Source: a virus
Reading direction: 5' to 3' (one strand)
DNA: 32,961 nucleotides
IMG/VR virus record: IMGVR_UViG_3300044620_001819
Coordinates: 1 to 32,961 of that record
This document shows, piece after piece, positions 1 through 5,925 of this stretch. Each line of letters starts with the position of its first letter. Position 1 is the stretch's first letter. The notes beneath the pieces were generated by a model. That model ran no database searches, was not told the origin of the DNA, and worked only from the letters and a program-made list of their open reading frames with translations. The position numbers and the translations under genes were made by a program.

Positions 1-1422
1 CGCAGTTTGAGTTTGAGCTGGTCCAATACCTATAGATATGAAATCTTCTACTGCCTTTGTGGCTTTAACTTGTGCGTCTATCAGCTTGGCCTGTCCTTCA
101 AGTATGCCATCAGCGGCTTTTTTGCCAGTGACACCTTGCAGTTCTTGCTCTTTCCTAATCTGCTCCAAAGTCATTGTTTGTAACTTTTCAGCTACAATTC
201 TTGCTTTGGTGGTTTCTCCCATGCTCACAAAAGTATCATCGTTGGCACTGAGTTTGGCTAGGCTGGCACGGAAACGATCTCCTGATTCTCCAACTGAACC
301 AAATATGCGTTTTATTGCTTCAAGTTCAGAAATTTGACCTTTTTGCGCCAGTGCTAGATCTCGCATGGCGTTGGGTGCTGATTGTAATAGTTTTGCACCT
401 TCGTCAGTGATAACACCTGATTGCAATGAACGGATCATCTTAGCAATAGCCGGACTAAAGTCGTTAGCAATATCGCTGATCTTTTGTACTCTGTCTGCTT
501 CTAGCTTGCCACGCTCACCTTGCATTTGCAATTCACGAATCACACCAGCGTGTTGCTCTTCCATCATGGCTTCTTCGCGAGCTTTTTCACGTTCAGCTCG
601 CTGAACACCTGTGAGTTTGGTCAGCGCATCTTGTTCTATCAGGTATTTTTTTGCACCTTCGGCCAACTGATCCACAGTCATCTTTTGAGCATAGCCCAGG
701 CGAGTCTGTGTACGCAAATACCCTGCCATGCCCTCTGTAATATCTTTGGGCATGAGGCCCATCTTGAGCATGCTTTCTCTTGCAGGCTCCATGGCCTTGC
801 CCATGTTTTCCAGTGCTTGACGGCCTTTGTAAACTGAACCACCAAAGTTGGCAAGATCTTTGCTGTTGTCTGCAACTATCTGAACATAGTCGCCCAGTTC
901 GTTCATACTAAGGCCAAGTTTTTGTGCGCCGTTTTTGACCCCAGTCATGCCATCGGACGCTGCGGCTCCAGATTTGGCCAGGCCTGAGAATCCTTTGTAC
1001 ATTTTGTCGGCCATTTCGTTGGCAGCCTGCGTGTATTTGATGTACGCTGTGGCTGCCATGGTGATACCAGCAATTAGACCTTTGATAAGAAGGCCGCCAG
1101 GCATCAACAACGCCAGGGCTGCGCCAGCGGCCTGGGCGGCTGTGGCCAGGCCGTCCAAACTTTCATTAAATGCAGCCGCACCTTTTTTGCCTTCCAGCAT
1201 GGCCCGGCCGGCAGACATGCCTGCAGATGCCAAACTGGCCACTGCTTCAGCACCTTTTGCAGTGCCCGCAGTGAAATTTTCAATTCCGTGTTTGGCTTTC
1301 ATTTCCGCGTCACGGCGGGCGTCCGAAGTTGCCTGTGAAACTCTACCATTGTCTGCTAGCTCTTGGTTGACTCTTCTCAACGTTTCGGCTAGTTCTGCTG
1401 CGGCTCTTTCTGCGTCTGTCAT
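1..1422 (-). CDS. Putative tail tape-measure / structural protein, 3' end outside window
   Basis: The minus-strand frame is open from an ATG at 1420-1422 to the window edge (474 codons, no stop), so only the N-terminal part is seen. The protein is Ala/Gly/Lys-rich and largely helical. It begins MTDAERAAAELAETLRRVNQ, has one hydrophobic segment around residues 103-130 (ALALLMPGGLLIKG...), and then long charged helices rich in Glu, Lys and Gln. That pattern (coiled coil, short membrane-like segment, helices) is typical of tape-measure proteins, which set tail length and are ejected through the tube. The divergent neighbour is a gp26-like gene with a chaperone-type frameshift signal, and such genes normally sit beside the tape measure. 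A TATAAATA motif lies 25 bases upstream and an AGG about 10 bases before the ATG. No enzymatic motif was recognised, and another internal virion protein is possible. Confidence 0.55.
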   Translation of the reverse strand, partial: MTDAERAAAELAETLRRVNQELADNGRVSQATSDARRDAEMKAKHGIENFTAGTAKGAEAVASLASAGMSAGRAMLEGKKGAAAFNESLDGLATAAQAAGAALALLMPGGLLIKGLIAGITMAATAYIKYTQAANEMADKMYKGFSGLAKSGAAASDGMTGVKNGAQKLGLSMNELGDYVQIVADNSKDLANFGGSVYKGRQALENMGKAMEPARESMLKMGLMPKDITEGMAGYLRTQTRLGYAQKMTVDQLAEGAKKYLIEQDALTKLTGVQRAEREKAREEAMMEEQHAGVIRELQMQGERGKLEADRVQKISDIANDFSPAIAKMIRSLQSGVITDEGAKLLQSAPNAMRDLALAQKGQISELEAIKRIFGSVGESGDRFRASLAKLSANDDTFVSMGETTKARIVAEKLQTMTLEQIRKEQELQGVTGKKAADGILEGQAKLIDAQVKATKAVEDFISIGIGPAQTQTA

Positions 1423-1446
1423 TTTGTGTGCCTATAAGTAATTGTA

Positions 1447-1454
1447 TATTTATA
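1447..1454 (-). promoter_or_regulatory. T4-type late promoter (TATAAATA)
   Basis: A perfect match to the T4 late promoter -10 element TATAAATA, read on the minus strand, 24 bases upstream of the ATG at 1422. This places a short leader with a weak AGG ribosome site before the tape-measure-like gene. The promoter lies in the 40-bp divergent gap shared with the gp26-like gene. In T4-like phages this element is read by host core polymerase carrying gp55, which is encoded in this window. Confidence 0.6.
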
Positions 1455-1462
1455 GGTGATTT

Positions 1463-2308
1463 ATGCCCCAAACTGTGAACCCGCTGAAACAATTTTTTAG
1501 ACAACCTGCAATCTATTTGCGATTGCCCTCACTAGGACAATACTGGGATCAAACTGCTATTGGCATGCCCCCCAACAAGGAATTGCCAGTTTATCCCATG
1601 ACTGCCATTGATGAAATCACATACCGTACACCAGATGCACTGTTCAACGGACAGGCCGTGGTAAATGTGATTCAAAGTTGTATTCCTGCCATACGTGATG
1701 CTTGGAGCATGCCAGGCTGTGATTTGAACGCAATTTTGGTAGCCATCAGAATTGCCAGCTATGGACATGAACTTGAAATGACCATCAAGTGTCCTAACTG
1801 TGAAACTGAAAGTGATTTTGTACTGGATCTTAGAGGGGTGCTGGACAAGTTATCATGCCCAGACTACAACACTGCAATCCAGCAAGGTGATTTGGAAATT
1901 GTATTCACTCCAATCACCTACCAGCATCAGAACGAAACCAACATCAAACAGTTTGATCAGCAGCGAGTGATTCAACAGATACAGATGTCTGACCAGCTGA
2001 CCGATGACCAAAAAATTGAGCAACTCAACGAAACTCTGCAAAAAATTACCAACCTCACAATTGAAACTCTGAAGTACAGCATTGCCAGTATTCGTACTCC
2101 GCAGAGTCTGGTCACAGAGCCTGAGTTTATTCAAGAGTTCTTGGTCAATTGTGATCGTAAATTTTTTACAGAAATACGAGATCACATCATTGATCTACGA
2201 CAGAAGAGTGAAATTGAATCAGTTGGGGTGACCTGTTCTCACTGTGATCACAAGTGGAACCAAAATCTTACCTTGGACCAAGCTGCTTTTTTCGGGGTCG
2301 CCTCCTGA
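1463..2308 (+). CDS. 26: gp26-like baseplate hub / tail-assembly chaperone protein
   Basis: 281 aa. The N-terminal half has the layout I associate with the T4 gp26 family: a short beta start (YLRLPSLGQYW), then YPMTAIDEITYRTPDALFNG, a helix with IQSCIPAIRDAW, and ILVAIRIASYGHELEMTIKC. Two CxxC pairs (C110/C113 in CPNC and C258/C261 in CSHC) could bind one zinc. gp26 acts in hub and tail-tube assembly. Together with its small downstream partner it resembles the G/GT chaperone pair that coats tape-measure proteins in other long-tailed phages. AGGTGA lies 3 bases before the ATG. The frame ends GCT TTT TTC GGG GTC GCC TCC TGA, which contains a slippery heptamer described separately. The family call is from recalled sequence pattern only. 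T4 gp26 is shorter (208 aa). Confidence 0.6.
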   Translation: MPQTVNPLKQFFRQPAIYLRLPSLGQYWDQTAIGMPPNKELPVYPMTAIDEITYRTPDALFNGQAVVNVIQSCIPAIRDAWSMPGCDLNAILVAIRIASYGHELEMTIKCPNCETESDFVLDLRGVLDKLSCPDYNTAIQQGDLEIVFTPITYQHQNETNIKQFDQQRVIQQIQMSDQLTDDQKIEQLNETLQKITNLTIETLKYSIASIRTPQSLVTEPEFIQEFLVNCDRKFFTEIRDHIIDLRQKSEIESVGVTCSHCDHKWNQNLTLDQAAFFGVAS

Positions 2309-2323
2309 CAGCTTCCACGGAGG
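2287..2323 (+). promoter_or_regulatory. Candidate -1 ribosomal frameshift site with stimulatory hairpin
   Basis: T TTT TTC (2287-2293) is in phase with gp26 codons GCT-TTT-TTC, which is the canonical X XXY YYZ arrangement. A 7-base spacer follows, then a GC-rich hairpin with CCTCC at 2301-2305 pairing with GGAGG at 2319-2323. The gp26 stop (2306-2308) is the start of the loop. The downstream small ORF is in the -1 frame with no stop between, so slippage gives residues 1-277 of gp26 plus 76 residues (353 aa). The 3' arm is also the ribosome-binding site of the small ORF, so the hairpin may instead couple its initiation to gp26 translation. Both readings fit the sequence. Confidence 0.6.
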
Positions 2324-2334
2324 AGATATCTACC

Positions 2335-2523
2335 ATGGTAGATCGCATGGATCAGGAGGCCAAAGATATTAGGCAGCAAAGTTTAAAAATGTCCTGGTAC
2401 ATGCGTGGCGGTGCCAGCTACGAAGATGTGTTGCAGATGAGCTCTCAAGAACGCGATTTGCTAACCAAACTGATCAAAGAAAATCTTGAAACCACCAAGA
2501 CCAGTAAACTACCGTTCTTCTAA
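2335..2523 (+). CDS. Small tail-assembly protein (T-like partner of gp26; gp51 position)
   Basis: 62 aa from the ATG at 2335, chosen because GGAGGAGAT (2319-2327) lies 7 bases upstream. An earlier in-frame ATG at 2254 is inside gp26 and has no ribosome site. The core is SWYMRGGASYEDVLQMS, a helical middle, and a C-terminus ending SKLPFF. This motif pattern recurs, from memory, in small proteins next to gp26 in marine T4-like phages. By position it could be the counterpart of T4 gp51 (hub assembly), although T4 gp51 is much longer. It is in the -1 frame relative to gp26 and may be made both alone and as a C-terminal extension of gp26, as in lambda G/GT. Its stop overlaps the next start by one base (TAATG). 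Confidence 0.6.
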   Translation: MVDRMDQEAKDIRQQSLKMSWYMRGGASYEDVLQMSSQERDLLTKLIKENLETTKTSKLPFF

Positions 2524-3023
2524 TGGAAATTGAACAAGTACGAGCCGATATAGAATCATGGATTGCGAACTTCTTGGAAGTTCCGCATCCAGCCCTGGGC
2601 GGCTTTCCGCCTTGTCCGTTTGCACGTCAAGCTAGAATGAAACGCACATTTGAAGTATATCTAGGAACTGACCCTTATTATGATCTCAAAAATCGAGCAC
2701 GTTGGGGCATGGGCGACCGAGAAGTTATCATCTATGCTTACGACCCTCAAGAATGGCCTCATGAACTTTTTGCAGCAAGCATTCAGTCTGCCAATACCGA
2801 ACACTTACTACGAGCTGACATCCTAGCCTTGGAAGATCATCCTGATGATGCAGAAATAGTCAACGGTGTGTGCATGAATCAAGGAACTTACGCTCTAGCA
2901 CTGGTACAAAGTTTGTCCGACCTTAATGCCAAAGCAAAGCAAATGGCCAGCAAAGGATTTTATCACAACTGGCCTGAAGAGTACTTGCAAGGCCTGTTTC
3001 AACACAGACAGGATCCCAGATGA
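2523..3023 (+). CDS. Conserved CPFA-motif protein of unknown function
   Basis: 166 aa. I do not recognise a characterised function. The N-terminal part carries PHPALGGFPPCPFARQARMK (about residues 21-40), a Pro-Cys-Pro-Phe-Ala motif that recalls the LCPFA signature of the DUF1415 group, but the resemblance is short and unproven. The middle is a beta-rich stretch (REVIIYAYDPQEWPHELFAA) followed by acidic helices. It overlaps the previous gene by one base and the next by four (ATGA), so it should be translated by coupling. It sits between tail-assembly genes and two metabolic-type genes, which suggests cargo rather than a virion component. No signal peptide or membrane segment is visible. Confidence 0.6.
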   Translation: MEIEQVRADIESWIANFLEVPHPALGGFPPCPFARQARMKRTFEVYLGTDPYYDLKNRARWGMGDREVIIYAYDPQEWPHELFAASIQSANTEHLLRADILALEDHPDDAEIVNGVCMNQGTYALALVQSLSDLNAKAKQMASKGFYHNWPEEYLQGLFQHRQDPR

Positions 3024-3454
3024 CATATCAGTTTGCTAGAATTGATCTTAGCCAGACTGAGTATCAACCCAGCGTGAAATGGGAATACTTGCGCAACCCA
3101 GACATTGCCCGGCTAAATCAGATCTACAGAGACTACTGCAAGTACAAACACTTTGCCAGTGTGATGCCAATATTTGACAGTCGTTATACTGACCCCATGA
3201 CAGATGTTATAGGATACTACGATCAGGATCGACTAGTAGCGTTCAGTTTGATCCGACGCTACGACGACGCCAATGCTCTGTGCGATCAATTCGCATGGAA
3301 CTATCACAACCCCAAGTTGCGTTTGGGAATCGAAACACTACAAACAGAGTGTGCTATCTATCGAGAACGTGGATTTCAATATCTATATCTTGAGCAAGCA
3401 CACCTGTACAAACAAAGCATAGCAGGCTTTGAACTATTAGGACCACTGGAGTAA
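3020..3454 (+). CDS. GNAT-like acyltransferase / aminoacyl-transferase-like protein
   Basis: 144 aa. The order of elements fits a GNAT fold: an N-terminal helical part (PDIARLNQIYRDYCKYKHF), then the strand pair VIGYYDQDRLVAFSLIRRYD, a helix (LRLGIETLQTECAIYRERGF) and the C-terminal strand-helix YLYLEQAHLYKQSIAGFELL. The ending resembles the C-terminal half of arginyl/leucyl-protein transferases (GYW...MxYKxxF), where the enzyme moves an amino acid from tRNA to a protein N-terminus. No clear acetyl-CoA pyrophosphate loop (Q/RxxGxG/A) is seen, so acetyltransferase activity is not certain. AGGA lies 6 bases upstream of the ATG, and the start overlaps the previous stop as ATGA. The gene shares the operon with the CPFA and DUF6614-like genes. 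Confidence 0.5.
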   Translation: MTYQFARIDLSQTEYQPSVKWEYLRNPDIARLNQIYRDYCKYKHFASVMPIFDSRYTDPMTDVIGYYDQDRLVAFSLIRRYDDANALCDQFAWNYHNPKLRLGIETLQTECAIYRERGFQYLYLEQAHLYKQSIAGFELLGPLE

Positions 3455-3456
3455 CC

Positions 3457-3792
3457 ATGGATTTATACACAATTTGGGCAGACAAAGAAGGCGACATCTC
3501 AGACCTTGACTGGGTCAACGGAATGAAAAGTTTTTTTGATCATTTGATTGACGAAGGCAAGATGGAGTCGTACAGAATCACTAGATGCAAGATGGGGTTT
3601 CGTTCAATCGCAGACATGCCAGAATGGATGATCATCATGGAGTTCCGCGACATGGGCCAAATGGACTCAGCATTCCGTCGAGTTGCACCACTCGAAGGGG
3701 AACTCGAAGTCAAACACAAGAGCTTCAATCAATTCGTCTCAGGCAATATTCAACATGCCCTGTTTAGAGATTGGCCAGATACTAATCTCTAA
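3457..3792 (+). CDS. DUF6614-like protein (dimeric alpha/beta barrel-like)
   Basis: 111 aa, the length of the bacterial DUF6614 family. The family pattern as I remember it is matched in order: an N-terminal MDLYTIWADKEG, the helix DLDWVNGMKSFFDHLIDEGK, the strand ESYRITRCKMGFRS, WMIIMEFRDMGQMDSAFRRV, and a terminal ALFRDWPD. Such small ferredoxin-like/Dabb-like proteins usually dimerise, and no reaction is established. GGAG at 3448-3451 precedes the ATG by 5 bases, and the gap to the upstream gene is two bases. It is the last gene of the plus-strand operon. A host-type protein of this kind in a phage suggests a transferred accessory function. Confidence 0.65.
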   Translation: MDLYTIWADKEGDISDLDWVNGMKSFFDHLIDEGKMESYRITRCKMGFRSIADMPEWMIIMEFRDMGQMDSAFRRVAPLEGELEVKHKSFNQFVSGNIQHALFRDWPDTNL

Positions 3793-3799
3793 CACTCAA

Positions 3800-3816
3800 G
3801 ATGTGCGTTGCACATC
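3800..3816 (+). repeat. Short inverted repeat GATGTGC-GTT-GCACATC
   Basis: A perfect 7-bp stem with a 3-base loop, 8 bases after the stop of the DUF6614-like gene. It is followed by ATTAAC...GTTAAT and a T-rich run (GTTTTTATTT). The group could act as a weak terminator or as a transcript-end stabiliser for the plus-strand operon. Confidence 0.5.
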
Positions 3817-3893
3817 TATTAACTTCGCTGTCGCTCGTTAATGTTTTTATTTAAAGAGCGAAGCGATTAAGTATTCATGTAGATTAATCTGGT

Positions 3894-3923
3894 CAGACGG
3901 AACCGTTTGCATGGTTCCGTCTG
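3894..3923 (+). terminator. Strong hairpin, candidate terminator or processing site
   Basis: CAGACGGAACC pairs perfectly with GGTTCCGTCTG (11 bp, 8-base loop). The following bases TGTCTTC are only moderately T-rich, so intrinsic termination is not assured. As a near-perfect palindrome in a convergent region it could serve both strands, or act as an RNase-resistant 3' end. Confidence 0.5.
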
Positions 3924-4202
3924 TGTCTTCATGTGAGTATCACCAGCCAAGACTTTGGAAGTAGGTTATTTTTATACACCGTATGCTATTGGGCTCTGAC
4001 CTTTCCCTACCTACGTCGACATTGCAATTGCTTGCTACCTTAAACCTCGTTCCTAGTGTTTAAGTTTTCATAGCCGGTGTTCTCGTATGCTAACATTCAT
4101 ACTATATCAATGCGTCGGCCTTATGTTTCTAGCCTCAGACTCACTTCCGATTTTTCAGGATACTGGGATTTACCCAGGGGAGTGCATCAATATGTCACGT
4201 GT

Positions 4203-4226
4203 CCAGGTTTTATTTGCCTGGTTTTT
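4203..4226 (+). terminator. Hairpin plus T5, plus-strand intrinsic terminator candidate
   Basis: CCAGG (4203-4207) pairs with CCTGG (4217-4221) and is followed directly by TTTTT (4222-4226). The stem is short (5 bp), so efficiency would be modest. It lies over 400 bases beyond the last plus-strand gene, which would make sense if the interval between is transcribed as a noncoding RNA or a long 3' tail. Confidence 0.4.
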
Positions 4227-4258
4227 CCACAGCGGTATTACAAACTGGCCCGCCAACC

Positions 4259-4525
4259 TTAAGTGTTAGAGTTAATATAACCTTTGGGAATCCAGTTCAC
4301 AAACTTACCGCCACATGTGTTGCAAATCACTTTGCCTGCATGCGGTCCTGTTGGTTTGTTGACAATTTCCCAGTTATGGTCTTTATGGATGCCTAGATGC
4401 TGCCTTAGTTTTGTTCTTTGATTGTGCCATGCTTGATCAAATCCAGTTTTTGGGTTGGTCCAATAAGGGTCGTTCAAAAACGCAGTGTCGCTTTTGTTGG
4501 TTTTATTGTAGTCAAGTTTTGTCAT
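4259..4525 (-). CDS. Small CxxC (zinc-ribbon-like) protein
   Basis: 88 aa, last gene of the minus-strand operon. The C-terminal part reads VICNTCGGKFVNWIPKG, half of a zinc-ribbon-like unit. Before it lie HNWEIVNKPTGPHAGK and a basic helix (HNQRTKLRQHLG). Small phage proteins of this type, which I recall only by pattern, are usually hypothetical. A nucleic-acid-binding role is plausible from the basic helix and knuckle but not shown. Its ATG overlaps the stop of the GIY-YIG gene (ATGA), so the two are translated together and may work together. Confidence 0.65.
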   Translation of the reverse strand: MTKLDYNKTNKSDTAFLNDPYWTNPKTGFDQAWHNQRTKLRQHLGIHKDHNWEIVNKPTGPHAGKVICNTCGGKFVNWIPKGYINSNT

Positions 4526-4950
4526 AGTTTACCAATGATGTGACTTCCGTGTACCCTAACCTGGATATGCCCGTTGTAATAATCTCGTGATTCTAATACT
4601 CGTCTTGAAAATTGTTCTCTTGCTTCAATGTAACTACATTCTGATTTGGAGTTGCAATAATAAAGTATTTCTCTGGTGAAGTTTTCGGTGCCTAGTTTGA
4701 TTACGTCTGCGGTTAATTCTGGGCTTGACCCATAGTACTCTCTCCAATCTGAGTCGATCTTTGATCGTATCTTCTTCCGCTTCTTTGTGCCGTTTTTTTG
4801 CTTTACAGTCTTGTATGTTGTTTTAGAAAATTTTGCTAATTTTTTGCCTATGTACTTGCGTCCAGTGAGATTATTTGTGATCAAGTAAACAAATCCCACA
4901 CACTCTTCGGGCAACATCTCAATTGGGGTATCTTGATATAGCCATGTCAT
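4522..4950 (-). CDS. GIY-YIG family nuclease (homing endonuclease-like)
   Basis: 142 aa. The N-terminal module shows GFVYLITNNLTGRKYIGKK, the GIY...YIG strand pair in variant form (V-Y ... Y-I-G). A Lys/Arg-rich insertion follows (about residues 42-62), then SDWREYYGSS and a helix with SYIEAREQF, whose Glu may be the metal ligand. T4-like phages carry many such free-standing Seg-like nucleases, which cut DNA at a target and spread by gene conversion. The ATG at 4950 was chosen because it begins a compact protein. The ribosome site is poor, with AAGGA some 16 bases upstream. A 53-base gap separates it from the SPASM-like gene, and it borders the structured noncoding interval, consistent with a mobile cassette inserted at the operon's end. 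Confidence 0.7.
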   Translation of the reverse strand: MTWLYQDTPIEMLPEECVGFVYLITNNLTGRKYIGKKLAKFSKTTYKTVKQKNGTKKRKKIRSKIDSDWREYYGSSPELTADVIKLGTENFTREILYYCNSKSECSYIEAREQFSRRVLESRDYYNGHIQVRVHGSHIIGKL

Positions 4951-5003
4951 GTGTTGTATGCGATTTATCCTTGCTGTATAGTTATCTCTTTCGTTGCCTG
5001 TTT

Positions 5004-5306
5004 TTAAATTTTTCGTTTTTCTATTAACAAATCGTCAGTACACCCGGTGCAACGAGACTTTTTGCAAGTGGTTGGGCTGGTAAAAATATCCCAGTTTGTG
5101 AATATATTTCCCAGCAAATCGTTGTTGCACAGAGCTGAGTACACATTGAAATTTTTATCAACGCTTATCCGCTTGGATCCAGCAGCACAAGCCCATCCCT
5201 GCCACTGGTCCAGATTGTTGTTGTGCATCCAGTTTGCACTGATACGAAACTCTTGCCCATTGTCTAGTGTGACCTTGCAATTGTAATATTGATGATCTTC
5301 AAACAT
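5004..5306 (-). CDS. SPASM-like auxiliary cluster domain as a separate ORF
   Basis: 100 aa with Cys positions matching the C-terminal part of radical SAM/SPASM proteins: WACAAGSKRISVDKNFNVYS, then ALCNNDLLGNI, then CKKSRCTGCTDD at the end. The C-AG-x-x-I, strand, C, LGN and CxxxxCxxC order is what binds an auxiliary [4Fe-4S] cluster in full-length enzymes. The ATG overlaps the stop of the upstream radical SAM ORF (ATGTTTGA) in the +1 frame, and an in-frame TAA sits 9 bases upstream, so it cannot simply be read through. It is either a second subunit made by termination-reinitiation or the broken half of one enzyme. There is no catalytic CxxxCxxC here. Confidence 0.65.
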   Translation of the reverse strand: MFEDHQYYNCKVTLDNGQEFRISANWMHNNNLDQWQGWACAAGSKRISVDKNFNVYSALCNNDLLGNIFTNWDIFTSPTTCKKSRCTGCTDDLLIEKRKI

Positions 5307-5925
5307 TGAGATTTAGTTTTCCTAAAAAAATTGGATGTGTCCTAGTCTGAACACTGTAGTCAATTTGGTTGACTGTGTAGCTAATTTCATGCTGATCCAG
5401 CAACGCTGTGTAGATCGGAATGCGATCCCGGTTCCAGTACTCATCCATGACAACCACGTGTATGAATTTTGAGCTGTCAATGGTCTGTTTTAACTTTATG
5501 ATCATATCAAAAAACTTTTTCTCGTCAATGTGCTCGGTGTGTACACTAAATGCAATATTGTCAGTCACTTTGAACATCTTGAAGTAGTAGTTGTAGTTGG
5601 CGCTACCGTTGGTGGTAATCATAACTTTGAACAGATGCTGGTCATAATTTTGTCTAAGCCAAGAAAGAAACGGTAAAAAATATTTGTTGGTTGTGAGTTC
5701 ACCGCCAGTGAATGCTATTTTATACTGTAAATTGAGATGTCGAGTCTTGGAAAAAATACTTTCCCAGGCCTGCTGCATGGTTTCAAGGCTGTGAGGCTTG
5801 CTGGTGTTGTCGTGCCACTCTGGACTGCAATACATGCAGTCGTAGTTACAGCGAATACTCAATTGCCAGTTGATTGAAAAGTATTCTTCAGTTGGTACAA
5901 CTTGTACAATTTGTGGATCGGTCAT
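5299..5925 (-). CDS. Radical SAM enzyme C (catalytic half)
   Basis: 208 aa. CNYDCMYC (C26, C30, C33) is the radical SAM CxxxCxxC motif that holds the catalytic [4Fe-4S] cluster, and FTGGELT (GGE at 74-76) is the SAM-binding GGE motif. Later strands (KVMITTNGSA, NIAFSVHTEH, KFIHVVVMDEYW) fit a partial TIM barrel. The ORF stops just where a SPASM domain would begin, and that domain follows in an overlapping ORF. The start overlaps the gp46 stop as ATGA, so it is translated with gp46. Its substrate is unknown. Prokaryotic viperins were considered but the Cys motif context does not fit. Confidence 0.8.
   Translation of the reverse strand: MTDPQIVQVVPTEEYFSINWQLSIRCNYDCMYCSPEWHDNTSKPHSLETMQQAWESIFSKTRHLNLQYKIAFTGGELTTNKYFLPFLSWLRQNYDQHLFKVMITTNGSANYNYYFKMFKVTDNIAFSVHTEHIDEKKFFDMIIKLKQTIDSSKFIHVVVMDEYWNRDRIPIYTALLDQHEISYTVNQIDYSVQTRTHPIFLGKLNLNV

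Larger units (their letters stand above)
3793..4258 (+). other. Convergent noncoding interval, rich in inverted repeats (possible structured RNA)
   Basis: 466 bases between two converging operons with no credible gene. The plus-strand ORFs at 4077-4396 lack ribosome sites and recognisable protein sequence. The interval holds several perfect inverted repeats beyond the terminator-like hairpins: a composite stem ACACCG (3976-3981) plus CTAT (3986-3989) with ATAG (4070-4073) plus CGGTGT (4075-4080), enclosing CTTAAAC/GTTTAAG (4039-4045/4058-4064), followed by GTATG/CATAC (4085-4089/4098-4102) and CTGGG/CCCAG (4163-4167/4173-4177). It could be a 3' untranslated region, a noncoding RNA on either strand, or the scar of a mobile element next to the GIY-YIG gene. 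No tRNA signature was found. Confidence 0.5.

Noticed and set aside
935-1441. 168-codon plus-strand ORF
   Set aside because: It is antisense to the tape-measure-like gene, has low-complexity Ala/Ser sequence and no ribosome site.
2254-2334. Upstream in-frame ATG at 2254 for the small tail protein
   Set aside because: It lies inside gp26 without a ribosome site, while the ATG at 2335 has GGAGGAGAT 7 bases upstream. The open upstream frame is better explained by frameshifting.
3793-4258. tRNA or tmRNA in the convergent interval
   Set aside because: There is no T-loop GTTCRANNC signature, CCA-type acceptor or seven-base acceptor stem on either strand.
3930-4262. Group I intron associated with the GIY-YIG gene
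   Set aside because: No split gene flanks the region (the neighbouring genes converge), and I could not identify the conserved core pairings by eye.
4077-4396. Plus-strand ORFs of 60-65 codons in and beyond the convergent interval
   Set aside because: They have no ribosome sites and no protein-like pattern, overlap one another in different frames, and the last overlaps the minus-strand CxxC gene.
4963-4970. GGATAAAT before the GIY-YIG gene as a late promoter
   Set aside because: It continues as C rather than the A of TAAATA, lies only 12 bases from the ATG, and the gene belongs to the early operon.
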